Positions 7,585 through 15,106 of a stretch of DNA of 64,000 nt are shown here, piece by piece; the first letter of the stretch is position 1; each line of letters begins with the position of its first letter. The notes under the pieces were generated by a model. It was not told where the DNA came from. It worked only from the letters and a program-made list of their open reading frames with translations, and did no database searches. A program made the translations under genes and the position numbers. Source of the DNA: Ga0077527 sp964606765 (GTDB lineage Bacteria; Pseudomonadota; Gammaproteobacteria; Burkholderiales; SG8-41); assembly GCA_964606765.1 (NCBI GenBank), contig CAZSIR010000001.1, positions 1-64,000 of the forward strand. Reading direction: 5' to 3'.

Positions 7585-9237
7585 ATGACCCCACTCCGCG
7601 GCGCAGACATTCTCGCGCGTACCCTGGCACAGGTCGGTTTGAAGCGGATTTTTTCGCTGTCCGGCAATCACATCATGCCGGTGTATGACGCGGCGATCGA
7701 AGCGAAACTGCAGATCACCCATGTGCGGTACGAAGGCGCGGCGGTGCATATGGCGGATGCCTGGGCGCGGCTGACCGGCGAGGCGGGCATCGCGATGCTG
7801 ACCGGCGGTCCGGGCCATGCCAACGGCGTGGGCGCCCTCTATACCGCGCTCGCCTCCGATTCGCCGCTGGTGCTGTTGTCGGGCCATGCACCGCTGAACG
7901 AGCTGGGTACGGGTTCTTTCCAGGAAATGCGCCAGGCGGATGTCGCGGCGCCGCTGGTCAAGGCCGCGTGGACTGCGGCCAGTGCCGAAACACTGGGTGC
8001 TGACATTGCCAAAGCCTGCCGCCTTGCGCGTTCAGGACGACCGGGGCCGGTGCACCTGAGCCTGCCCTTTGATGTACTGGAAGCCAAAGTCGCGGACGGA
8101 GAAAAGCGGCTGGCGTCCCCGGCTGATTTTTCGCCGGTGGAAAATCCCCCGGATGCAAAAACAGTCGCCGGGCTGCTGTCACTGCTCAAAACCGGCGCGC
8201 GTCCCTTGATTCTGCTCGGGCCGGTGATGGCGCATGCGCCGGTGGCGGACCTGGTGAACAAACTGGCCGCCAAAACCGGAGTGCCGGCGGTGTGCATGGA
8301 AAGTCCGCGCGGGGTCAACGATCCGGGACTTGGCGCCTTTGCCGGCGTACTGGCTAGGGCGGACCTGGTGGTGCTGATCGGCAAGCAGCCGGACTTCACG
8401 CTGCGTTTCGGCAAATCACCGGCGCTGGCTGCGGATTGCCGTTTTGCGGTGATTGACCCCGAAGCCGAAGCCCTGCAGCGCGCGATCAAAAATCTCGGTG
8501 CGGCGCGCGTGGTGCTTTCGGCGCAGGCCGACAGTGTGGCCACGGTGCGGGCATTGATCGCGGCGGCGCAGGGTCATCCCGGCGCGGCGTGGCTGAAGGA
8601 AGTCGACGATGCGGTCATTTTCCGGCCTGCCGCCTGGGCGGGCATCAACAGCGGCGATGGCCCGGTGCATCCCGTGGAACTGGGGCGCGCAGTACAGGAA
8701 GCCCTGCGTTCGGCGCCGGACGCGGTGTTCATTGCCGACGGCGGCGAGATCGGACAGTGGGCGCAGGCCTGCATCAGCGCGCCGGCACGCATCATCAACG
8801 GCGCCGGCGGTTCCATCGGCAGCGCGGTGCCTTTCGCTTTCGCTGCGCGCATGGCGCGACCCAAGTCGCCGGTGATTGCGGTGATGGGTGACGGTGCATT
8901 CGGTTTTCATCTGATGGAGTTCGACACCGCCGTGCGTGACGGAGTGCCGATGATCGTGGTGGTCGGCAATGATTCCTGCTGGAATGCCGAACACCAGATC
9001 CAGTTGCGCACTTACGGCAGGGAACGTGCACATGGCTGCGAACTGCGCGAAGGCACGCGTTATGATCTGGCAGTGGCGGCACTGGGCGGCCATGGTGAGC
9101 TGGTGACCCGCGCGGCAGAACTGAAGCCGGCGCTGGCACGCGCGATCGCCAGCGGCAAACCGGCGTGCATCAATGTGATGATCCAGCGTCTTGCGGCGCC
9201 GACGGTGACGGCAGGCTTGCCGGCTGCGGCGCACTGA
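7585..9237 (+). CDS. Thiamine pyrophosphate-dependent enzyme, acetolactate synthase-like
   Basis: A 550-residue member of the POX/ALS-type TPP family with the three usual domains. The N-terminal pyrimidine-binding domain has the cofactor-activating glutamate in RYEGAAVHMAD (E50) and the GGPGHANG loop. The C-terminal domain has the diphosphate motif GDGAFGFHL (GDG near 435-437) closing with GNDSCWN. Members decarboxylate or ligate 2-oxo acids, so a product of the neighbouring lyase or dehydrogenase is a plausible substrate. True biosynthetic acetolactate synthase is less likely because no regulatory subunit is adjacent. It lies 109 bases after suyB on the same strand. Confidence 0.75.
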   Translation: MTPLRGADILARTLAQVGLKRIFSLSGNHIMPVYDAAIEAKLQITHVRYEGAAVHMADAWARLTGEAGIAMLTGGPGHANGVGALYTALASDSPLVLLSGHAPLNELGTGSFQEMRQADVAAPLVKAAWTAASAETLGADIAKACRLARSGRPGPVHLSLPFDVLEAKVADGEKRLASPADFSPVENPPDAKTVAGLLSLLKTGARPLILLGPVMAHAPVADLVNKLAAKTGVPAVCMESPRGVNDPGLGAFAGVLARADLVVLIGKQPDFTLRFGKSPALAADCRFAVIDPEAEALQRAIKNLGAARVVLSAQADSVATVRALIAAAQGHPGAAWLKEVDDAVIFRPAAWAGINSGDGPVHPVELGRAVQEALRSAPDAVFIADGGEIGQWAQACISAPARIINGAGGSIGSAVPFAFAARMARPKSPVIAVMGDGAFGFHLMEFDTAVRDGVPMIVVVGNDSCWNAEHQIQLRTYGRERAHGCELREGTRYDLAVAALGGHGELVTRAAELKPALARAIASGKPACINVMIQRLAAPTVTAGLPAAAH

Positions 9238-9273
9238 GGAAGCAAACCGGGAAGCACGATAAGGAATCAGCGG

Positions 9274-9987
9274 ATGGACAAGCTGCAGGTCAGGATCTGG
9301 CGCGGTACCGAGCAGGGCGACTTCCAGGATTTCGAAGTGCCGCGGCAGGAAAGCCAGACGGTGCTCGATGTGGTGACCTATGTGCAGCGCAAATGCGATC
9401 CGACGCTGGCCTACCGTTTTGCCTGCCGCGTCGGCGTCTGCGGTTCCTGTGCGATGTCGGTCAACGGGCAGTCGCGCTGGACCTGCCGCACGCATGTGTC
9501 CAAGGTCGCTGCCGACAACAAACTTGAAATAGCCCCTTTGCGCAACCTGCCGGTGGTCAAGGACCTGGTCACCGACATGCGCGAATTTTTCGACAAGTGG
9601 GCGCGCGCCCGCGGCCGTTTCAGCGGCGCCGCTACACGCAAGGACGCGTTTGCCAGCGTCAAGCCGGAGTCGAAGGAACGCAAGCGCGTCGATGCCGGCA
9701 TCGAGTGCATCGGCTGCGGGGTGTGTTACAGCGCCTGTGACGTCGTGAGCTGGAACAAGGATTACCTCGGGCCCGCCGCACTGAACCGCGCCTGGACCCT
9801 GATCAACGATGTGCGCGATACCGCGCGCGCCGAGCGCCTGGCCGCGGTGGCGGGGGATGCCGGCTGCCATGCCTGCCATACCCATCTCAGCTGCACCGAA
9901 CGCTGCCCCAAAGGGCTGTCGCCGACGGCGGGGATTGCCGGCCTGAAGCGCGCGGTGCTCGCCGCGACGCTCAGCGGCGATATATAA
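9274..9987 (+). CDS. Succinate dehydrogenase/fumarate reductase-like iron-sulfur subunit
   Basis: A 237-residue SdhB/FrdB homologue with all three cluster motifs: 2Fe-2S CRVGVCGSC with a fourth Cys (C51, C56, C59, C71), 4Fe-4S CIGCGVCYSAC (C145, C148, C151, C155), and the third set C198, C201, C207, C211 ending in CPKGLSP. It would pass electrons between a flavoprotein and the membrane quinone pool. It lies 36 bases after the TPP gene and is followed by two membrane subunits, but the flavoprotein gene is 5 kb away at 15107. This split order suggests a dedicated accessory complex rather than the TCA-cycle enzyme. Confidence 0.88.
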   Translation: MDKLQVRIWRGTEQGDFQDFEVPRQESQTVLDVVTYVQRKCDPTLAYRFACRVGVCGSCAMSVNGQSRWTCRTHVSKVAADNKLEIAPLRNLPVVKDLVTDMREFFDKWARARGRFSGAATRKDAFASVKPESKERKRVDAGIECIGCGVCYSACDVVSWNKDYLGPAALNRAWTLINDVRDTARAERLAAVAGDAGCHACHTHLSCTERCPKGLSPTAGIAGLKRAVLAATLSGDI

Positions 9988-9994
9988 AATAATG

Positions 9995-10012
9995 TTTAAA
10001 ATCATATATTTA
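9995..10012 (+). repeat. AT-rich 18-bp dispersed motif, copy 1
   Basis: TTTAAAATCATATATTTA, 7 nt after the iron-sulfur subunit stop codon and before the membrane subunit gene. It is one of six copies of WWTAAAATCAWATANTTA in this GC-rich window. Confidence 0.6.
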
Positions 10013-10032
10013 CATGTTTTCGAGGGTTTGAA

Positions 10033-10383
10033 GTGAGTCAGCGCAGCCAAGTCCTGCTGTGGGGAGCGCAGCGCGTCAGCGCGATGGTGCTGGCGCTGTG
10101 CGTGCTGGTGCATCTGCTGACCATGATTTACGCGGTGCGCAGCGGTTTGAGCGCCGCAGAAATTCTCGGCCGCACCCAGGGCAGCGTCGCCTGGCTTGCG
10201 TTCTACACCCTGTTTGTATTTGCGGTCGCGGTGCATGCGCCGATCGGCCTGCGCACCATCATCAGTGAAACCTTCGACTGGCGCGGCCGCGGTCTGGATG
10301 TGCTGACCGGCGTCATCGGCCTGAGCCTGGCGATGTGGGGCATGCGCGCAGTGTTTGGCGTGTTCGGCGGCGGGGCGGCATGA
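10033..10383 (+). CDS. Succinate dehydrogenase/fumarate reductase-like membrane subunit (cytochrome b type), first
   Basis: A 116-residue integral membrane protein with three predicted helices. Histidines that could ligate heme or lie near the quinone site occur in LVHLLTMIYAVRSG and in VAVHAPIGLRTII, the latter followed by SETFDWRGRG. The start is the GTG at 10033 after GAGGGTTTGAA. It overlaps the next membrane gene by four bases. The segment HxPIGLR...ETFDWR reappears in the following subunit (HMAGGLR...EFLDWR), which suggests the two anchors are duplicates of one SdhC-like ancestor. Confidence 0.75.
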   Translation: MSQRSQVLLWGAQRVSAMVLALCVLVHLLTMIYAVRSGLSAAEILGRTQGSVAWLAFYTLFVFAVAVHAPIGLRTIISETFDWRGRGLDVLTGVIGLSLAMWGMRAVFGVFGGGAA

Positions 10384-10727
10384 AAAACGATTTTCGCGCG
10401 CGCAACCATCCGGCGTACTGGGCGTTCATCGTGCATCGCGGCTCCGGCGTGCTGCTGGCGCTGTTCCTGCCGCTGCATTTCTGGGCCCTGGGCCAAGCGC
10501 TGCATGGCGCGGCGGCGCTCGACGGGTTCCTGCGCTGGACCGAACAGCCGCTGGTCAAGTTCGCCGAAACCGGCCTCGTGCTGCTGCTGGCCGCGCACAT
10601 GGCCGGCGGCCTGCGCCTGCTGGCGCTGGAATTCCTCGACTGGCGTGAATGGCAGAAAACGCTGCTGGCTGCCGCCGCCGGCGTGTCGCTGGTGGCCGGC
10701 CTCGCGTTCCTGCTGAACCTGGTATGA
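10380..10727 (+). CDS. Succinate dehydrogenase/fumarate reductase-like membrane subunit, second
   Basis: A 115-residue membrane protein with three hydrophobic segments. It has the SdhC-type signature FIVHRGSGVLLALFLPLHFW (His residues in helix 1) and LAAHMAGGLRLLALEF (His in helix 2), followed by LDWREW. The ATG overlaps the stop of the first membrane gene (ATGA), so the two are made together and probably form the heme- and quinone-binding anchor for the iron-sulfur subunit at 9274. Its own stop overlaps an upstream in-frame start of the sulfatase. Confidence 0.75.
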   Translation: MKNDFRARNHPAYWAFIVHRGSGVLLALFLPLHFWALGQALHGAAALDGFLRWTEQPLVKFAETGLVLLLAAHMAGGLRLLALEFLDWREWQKTLLAAAAGVSLVAGLAFLLNLV

Positions 10728-10756
10728 GCTTTGCGAAATCACGAAAAGGGGTGGCC

Positions 10757-12163
10757 ATGAAAAAAACAGCCAAACGCAAAAAACCGAATCTGCTGCTGAT
10801 ACTGGTGGACGATCTGCGCTACGACGAGTTCGGCGCTGGCGGCCATCCCTACATGAAAACGCCGCATATCGACCGCATCGCCCACGAAGGCATGCTGTTC
10901 GAGCGCGCTTTCCACACCACGCCGATCTGCTCGCCGAACCGCGCCTCCATCCTGTCCGGCCAGTACGCCAGCCGCCACGGCATCATCGACAATGTGGCCC
11001 GCGATCTGGCCAGCCATCGCCTGCCGAATTACCACCTCGAACTGCAGAAGCTCGGTTACGAAACCGCGCACATCGGCAAATGGCACATGGGCAACGACGG
11101 CAAGCCGCGGCCCGGTTATGACTTCTGGGTGGCCTACGACGGCCACGGCAATCTGTACGATCCGAAGCTGAACGAAAATGGCAGGTATGTGCAGCACAAG
11201 GGCTATGTCACCGACATCATGAACAGCATGGCGGTGGACTGGATCAAGGGCCGCAGCAAGCGAAAAAACAAAAAACCGTGGTCGCTGTGGTTCGCACACA
11301 AGGCCGTGCATCCGGATGCCGAACAGGCGGCCGACGGCTCCTTCCGCATGGACGGTTACCGTCCGGCAAAGCGCCACGAGAATCTCTACAAGGGCTGCGT
11401 GTTTCCGAAAAAACCGAACATGCAGAAGCCCGCCGAGTTCCTCAAGCACAAGCCGGCCTGGGCGGAAGCCGTGGCGCTGCGCAAGACCGAAGCCTCGAAA
11501 ATCATGCATGACGCGATCCATTCCGGGAAACAGGAGGAAATCCGCCTGCGCGCCGCGATGATGGCCGCGGTCGACGAGGGCGTGGGCATGATCTTCAAAA
11601 CGCTGGAGGAAACCGGCGAGCTCGACAACACGGTGATCCTGTTTCTCGGCGACAACGGCTATTTCTTCGGCGAACACGGCATCGGCCCCGAGCGCCGCTT
11701 CGCCTATGAGGAAGGCATCCGTTCGCCCTTGACCGTGCGCTGGCCTGAATCCGTCAAAGCCGGATCACGCAATCGTGACCTGGTGATCCTGCAGGATCTT
11801 GCGCCGACGCTGATCGAAATCGCCGGCGGCAAGCCCGGCAAACAGATCCAGGGCCGTTCATTGCTGTCACTGCTGAAGGGCAAACGCGATCCGGGTTGGC
11901 GCAAATCCCTGTTCATCGAGTACTGGGCGGAGAACGCCTATCCGTGGCTGGTGAACATGACCTACAAGGCCGTGCGCACCGAGCGCTACAAATTCATCCA
12001 CTGGGTCAACCGCGCGCGCAACGGCGAACTCGACGAGCTTTACGATCTTGAAAAAGATCCGTACGAGATGGTCAATGTCGCCGGCAAGCCGGCCTATCGT
12101 GCGCTGCGCGGGAAGCTGACCCGGGAACTGCGCAAGCTGACGGCGGACGCGCTGGGCATGTGA
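10757..12163 (+). CDS. Type I (formylglycine) sulfatase
   Basis: A 468-residue alkaline-phosphatase-superfamily sulfatase that hydrolyses sulfate esters. The formylglycine motif CSPNRAS begins at C58, within TTPICSPNRASILSG. Metal ligands are suggested by LVDDLRYDE (residues 17-25) and LGDNGYFFGEHG in the C-terminal half; KWHMG holds further active-site residues. There is no signal peptide, so the enzyme looks cytoplasmic. The ATG at 10757 after AAAAGGGG is preferred; an ATG at 10724 overlaps the membrane-subunit stop. An anaerobic or aerobic sulfatase-maturing enzyme would be needed elsewhere. It is unusual in a cluster of organic-acid enzymes. Confidence 0.88.
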   Translation: MKKTAKRKKPNLLLILVDDLRYDEFGAGGHPYMKTPHIDRIAHEGMLFERAFHTTPICSPNRASILSGQYASRHGIIDNVARDLASHRLPNYHLELQKLGYETAHIGKWHMGNDGKPRPGYDFWVAYDGHGNLYDPKLNENGRYVQHKGYVTDIMNSMAVDWIKGRSKRKNKKPWSLWFAHKAVHPDAEQAADGSFRMDGYRPAKRHENLYKGCVFPKKPNMQKPAEFLKHKPAWAEAVALRKTEASKIMHDAIHSGKQEEIRLRAAMMAAVDEGVGMIFKTLEETGELDNTVILFLGDNGYFFGEHGIGPERRFAYEEGIRSPLTVRWPESVKAGSRNRDLVILQDLAPTLIEIAGGKPGKQIQGRSLLSLLKGKRDPGWRKSLFIEYWAENAYPWLVNMTYKAVRTERYKFIHWVNRARNGELDELYDLEKDPYEMVNVAGKPAYRALRGKLTRELRKLTADALGM

Positions 12164-12295
12164 AGGGCCGCGGCCTTGCTGCACCACCAGGCATCGGGTA
12201 TCGTCAATCGGGCAACATGACGCACAGCAGGCAAAAGCGCAGTCAGCCGGATTGGTTCGCAGGCTGTTAATGACATTGCACCGGAGGAGAAAAAA

Positions 12296-13270
12296 ATGCA
12301 TCAGATAAAACATCAGGCAAAACGGGTTTTGATGGCTGGGGTGCTGCTTGCATCCACCGCGGTTGCGGCGCAGGGTTTTCCCAGCAAGCCCGTGCGCATC
12401 GTCGTGCCGTTCTCGGCCGGCGGCGCCACGGACATCGTGACCCGCGTGGTGTCGCAGAAACTCACGGAAATCTGGGGCCAGACCATCGTGGTGGACAACC
12501 GCGCCGGCGCCGGCGGCAATATCGGCGCCGAAATTGTCGCCAAGTCGGTGGCGGACGGCTATACCGTATTCATGACTTCCGGCTCCATCGTGACCGCCAA
12601 TCCGCACATGTACAAGACCCTGCCCTACAACGCGGAAAAGGATCTGGTGGCAGTGACCAACGTCGCCAGCGGACCGCAGGCCATCGTCGTCAATCCGAGT
12701 TTTCCGGCCAAAACCGTCAAAGACCTGATTGCCATGGCCAAGGCAAAACCGAGGGGCATCACCTTTGGCTCCGCCGGCATTGGCACACAGACTCATCTGG
12801 CAGGCGAGAATTTCATCTATAGCGCCGGTATCGACGTCATACACATCCCGTACAAGGGGGAGGCGCCGGCGGTCAGCGATCTGATCGGCGGCCAGATCCA
12901 GTTCGTGACGCCGAATCTGTCCGCCGCCATCAGTTTTGTGCGCTCGGGCAAGCTGCGCGCCCTGGCGGTGACCAGCAAGGAACGTTCGAAGCAGCTGCCG
13001 GAGGTTCCGGCGGTGGCGGAAACGCTGCCGGGATTTGAAAACCTCGGCTGGTTCGGTTTCATGGTGCCGACCGGCACGCCCAGGGCGGTGGTGACGAAGA
13101 TTCACGACGATACCGTTACAGCCCTGAAAGACGCCACGATCGCCAAGCGTTTTGAAGATCTGGGCATGGTTCCGGTGGGCAACACCTCGGCGCAGTTTGC
13201 CAGGGACATCAAGGAAGAAAGCGGCCGCTGGGTGAAGATCATCCAGGAGCGCAAACTGCAGGTGAACTGA
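12296..13270 (+). CDS. Bug/TctC-family periplasmic solute receptor 1
   Basis: A 324-residue extracytoplasmic receptor of the tripartite tricarboxylate transporter family. It has a signal peptide ending VLLASTAVAAQ, the ligand-pocket segments PFSAGGATDIVTRVV and VVDNRAGAGGNIGAEIVA, and the IPYKGEAP motif near residue 185. Relatives bind carboxylates. No TctA or TctB membrane gene is nearby, so it must dock with a transporter encoded elsewhere or act as a sensor. The site CCGGAGGAG precedes the ATG. Its place inside the organic-acid cluster suggests it binds the pathway substrate. A terminator follows at 13280. Confidence 0.93.
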   Translation: MHQIKHQAKRVLMAGVLLASTAVAAQGFPSKPVRIVVPFSAGGATDIVTRVVSQKLTEIWGQTIVVDNRAGAGGNIGAEIVAKSVADGYTVFMTSGSIVTANPHMYKTLPYNAEKDLVAVTNVASGPQAIVVNPSFPAKTVKDLIAMAKAKPRGITFGSAGIGTQTHLAGENFIYSAGIDVIHIPYKGEAPAVSDLIGGQIQFVTPNLSAAISFVRSGKLRALAVTSKERSKQLPEVPAVAETLPGFENLGWFGFMVPTGTPRAVVTKIHDDTVTALKDATIAKRFEDLGMVPVGNTSAQFARDIKEESGRWVKIIQERKLQVN

Positions 13271-13279
13271 TCGCAGGGC

Positions 13280-13312
13280 CACTGCCGGGCCCCGTGTCCC
13301 GGCAGTGTTTTT
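13280..13312 (+). terminator. Rho-independent terminator after Bug receptor 1
   Basis: CACTGCCGGG (13280-13289) pairs perfectly with CCCGGCAGTG (13298-13307), followed by TTTTT. It separates the first half of the island from the hydratase genes. Confidence 0.9.
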
Positions 13313-13343
13313 AGGGGTCTCCAATCCGCATCAAGGTGGTTCA

Positions 13344-14219
13344 GTGAACGTCGATCTCAAGCAGGTGGAAGAAGCGTGCAAGGAACTCTACATCCGCGCG
13401 CTGAAAATGCTGCCCCCGGACATCAAGCAGGGCTTTCAGCGGCTGGACCGCGCCGAGACCAATGCCACCGGCAAGGCCATCCTTGGCACCATGATCCGCA
13501 ACATCACGGTCGCCGAGGACAACACCAATCTGCTGTGCCAGGACACCGGCATCCCGATCTACAACGTCGTGATCGGCGCCAATGTCGCGGTGGACGGGCA
13601 TGCACTGAAGCAGGCGATCATCAGCGGCTGCACCCGCGCCACCAGGGAGCATCCGCTGCGTTCCTCGGTGGTGCATCCGACCACGCGCAAGAATGAGCAC
13701 AGCTCCGGCGGCCGCCACGTGCCGGTGATCAACATCGATTTCGCGCCCGACGCCGACACGCTGTCGATCGAGATGATTCCCAAGGGCTCGGGGTCGGAAA
13801 ACAATTCCTGGCTCAAAATGGCGATTCCCGCCGATGGCGTCGATGCGATCAAGACCTTTGTCATCGACTGTGTATTGGAGGCTGGTGGCAAAAGCTGTCC
13901 GCCGGTGATTGTCGGCGTCGGTGTCGGCGGCACGGCGGATCTATGCGTGCACCTGTCGAAAATCGCGGCGACGCGGCCGCTGGGCAGCAGTTGTGCTGAT
14001 CCCGAGGGTGCGAAGCTGGAGGCGGAACTGAGCGCCGTGGTCAACAAGCTCGGCGTCGGTGCGCAGGGGCTGGGCGGGGACTCCACGGCCTTCGCGGTGC
14101 ATGTCGAAACCGCGGCCACCCACATCACGATGAACCCCGTCGCGGTCAACATGCAGTGCCATTCGGCGCGGCGTGCGCGGGCGACGTTCACGCCGCAGGG
14201 CGTGAGTTACGGGTATTGA
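13344..14219 (+). CDS. Class I fumarase/L-tartrate dehydratase-type hydratase, alpha subunit
   Basis: A 291-residue alpha subunit of the two-subunit, oxygen-sensitive [4Fe-4S] hydro-lyase family (fumarase, L(+)-tartrate dehydratase TtdA, mesaconase). Candidate cluster cysteines are C65 in LLCQDTGIP, the Cys in SGCTRATRE and the Cys in GKSCPPVIVG. HPTTRKNEHSSGG matches the family substrate region. The GTG at 13344 follows CAAGGTGGTTCA. The beta subunit follows at 14384 after an inverted-repeat spacer. Which dicarboxylate is hydrated or dehydrated cannot be read from the sequence. Confidence 0.88.
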   Translation: MNVDLKQVEEACKELYIRALKMLPPDIKQGFQRLDRAETNATGKAILGTMIRNITVAEDNTNLLCQDTGIPIYNVVIGANVAVDGHALKQAIISGCTRATREHPLRSSVVHPTTRKNEHSSGGRHVPVINIDFAPDADTLSIEMIPKGSGSENNSWLKMAIPADGVDAIKTFVIDCVLEAGGKSCPPVIVGVGVGGTADLCVHLSKIAATRPLGSSCADPEGAKLEAELSAVVNKLGVGAQGLGGDSTAFAVHVETAATHITMNPVAVNMQCHSARRARATFTPQGVSYGY

Positions 14220-14233
14220 TTTGAACGGCAAAG

Positions 14234-14372
14234 TTTGTACCGCCAAGACGCCAAGACCGCCAAGAGAAACCAGACGATGAGATCCCGTGGCCATGGATTT
14301 TTCCAGCCCGATGCAATTTCCGATAATTATTCAAGGCCTTTCTTGGCGGCCTTGGCGTCTTGGCGGTAAAAA
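14234..14372. repeat. Long imperfect inverted repeat, CCGCCAAGA type
   Basis: The left arm (14239-14269) holds three tandem CGCCAAGA-like units. Its reverse complement is found at 14339-14367 with one mismatch and one 2-base gap; pairing extends a few bases further on the outside. About 69 bases lie between the arms. It fills the gap between the alpha and beta hydratase genes, and its right end reaches to just before the beta subunit's ribosome site. The same motif occurs in intergenic DNA of many unrelated environmental bacteria, as I recall; no function is known to me. Confidence 0.85.
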
Positions 14373-14383
14373 AAGGATTTCCC

Positions 14384-14995
14384 GTGGCTCATTATGAATT
14401 CCACATGCCGGTCAGCGAAGAGCAGGTGCGCAAGCTGCGCATCAACGACACCGTCACGCTGCACCAGACCCTGTACGGCATCCGCGATGCGACGCAAATC
14501 CACATGTTTGACCACGGCCGCAAGACGCGTTTCGACATGCGCGGCCATGCGGTGGTGCATACTGCGCCCAACGTCAAATGGGTCGGCGAAACCGAGGCGC
14601 ATCCCTCGGGTTATGCCCCGATCTGCATCGGCACCACCACCAGCGCGCGCATGGAACGTTTCACGCAGCCGTTGATGGCGCAGTACGGCGTGCGCATCAT
14701 CATCGGCAAGGGCGGGTTGTTTGCGTCCTCCGCGAAGGCTTTCAGCGAGCTCGGTGGCGTCTATCTCGCGATCATCGGCGGCACCGCGGCGCTGGAGACC
14801 ACCTGGATCGAGCAGATCGAGGAAGTCGATCTCGACGACCTCAATCCGGAATCGCTGTGGAAATTCCGCATCAAGGGCTTTGGTCCGCTGCTGGTGGCGA
14901 TGGATTCCCACGGCGGCAGCCTGTACACGGCAGTGAATGCCGCCGCGAAGGATCAACGTGCCGGCGTGCTGGCGGCGCTGGGCGTTAAATCCTGA
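14384..14995 (+). CDS. Class I fumarase/L-tartrate dehydratase-type hydratase, beta subunit
   Basis: A 203-residue beta subunit with the swivelling-domain signatures VRKLRINDTVTLHQTLYGIR, GTTTSARMERF, IIIGKGGLFAS and ALETTWIEQIEEVDLDDLNP. It completes the [4Fe-4S] hydro-lyase whose alpha subunit ends at 14219. The GTG at 14384, preceded by AAAAGGAT, is chosen; the ATG at 14405 is possible. In many genomes the two subunits are separated by only a few bases; here a repeat-filled spacer of 164 bases lies between them, and a second, different repeat follows the gene. Confidence 0.87.
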   Translation: MAHYEFHMPVSEEQVRKLRINDTVTLHQTLYGIRDATQIHMFDHGRKTRFDMRGHAVVHTAPNVKWVGETEAHPSGYAPICIGTTTSARMERFTQPLMAQYGVRIIIGKGGLFASSAKAFSELGGVYLAIIGGTAALETTWIEQIEEVDLDDLNPESLWKFRIKGFGPLLVAMDSHGGSLYTAVNAAAKDQRAGVLAALGVKS

Positions 14996-15011
14996 ACCCA
15001 TCAACCCCTTT

Positions 15012-15087
15012 CAGCCACAGAGGACACAGAGAGCACAGAGAAAACCCCGGAAACCGGTTTTGCCGTTCTCTGTGAACTCTGTGGCCA
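15012..15087. repeat. Imperfect inverted repeat, CCACAGAGGACACAGAG type
   Basis: The left arm contains three ACAGAG units (15014-15042). GCCACAGAG (15014-15022) pairs with CTCTGTGGC (15077-15085), and CACAGAGAA (15034-15042) pairs with TTCTCTGTG (15066-15074). The arms are unequal, so an internal unit is unpaired. Together with the repeat at 14234 it brackets the hydratase beta gene. The motif family is widespread in intergenic DNA of environmental bacteria as I recall, with no agreed role. Confidence 0.8.
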
Positions 15088-15106
15088 GGTTTTTGATTTT
15101 GACCTT

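Noticed and set aside
6222..7667. Long open frame on the minus strand opposite the lyase large subunit
   Set aside because: It is a codon-bias shadow: His/Gly/Asp-rich, no family resemblance, and fully covered by a convincing plus-strand enzyme.
8416..10236. 606-codon minus-strand open frame across the TPP and Fe-S genes
   Set aside because: It spans three genes with clear catalytic motifs on the plus strand and has no recognisable domain.
11867..13324. 485-codon minus-strand frame over the sulfatase end and Bug receptor 1
   Set aside because: Shadow frame crossing a perfect terminator and two well-supported genes.
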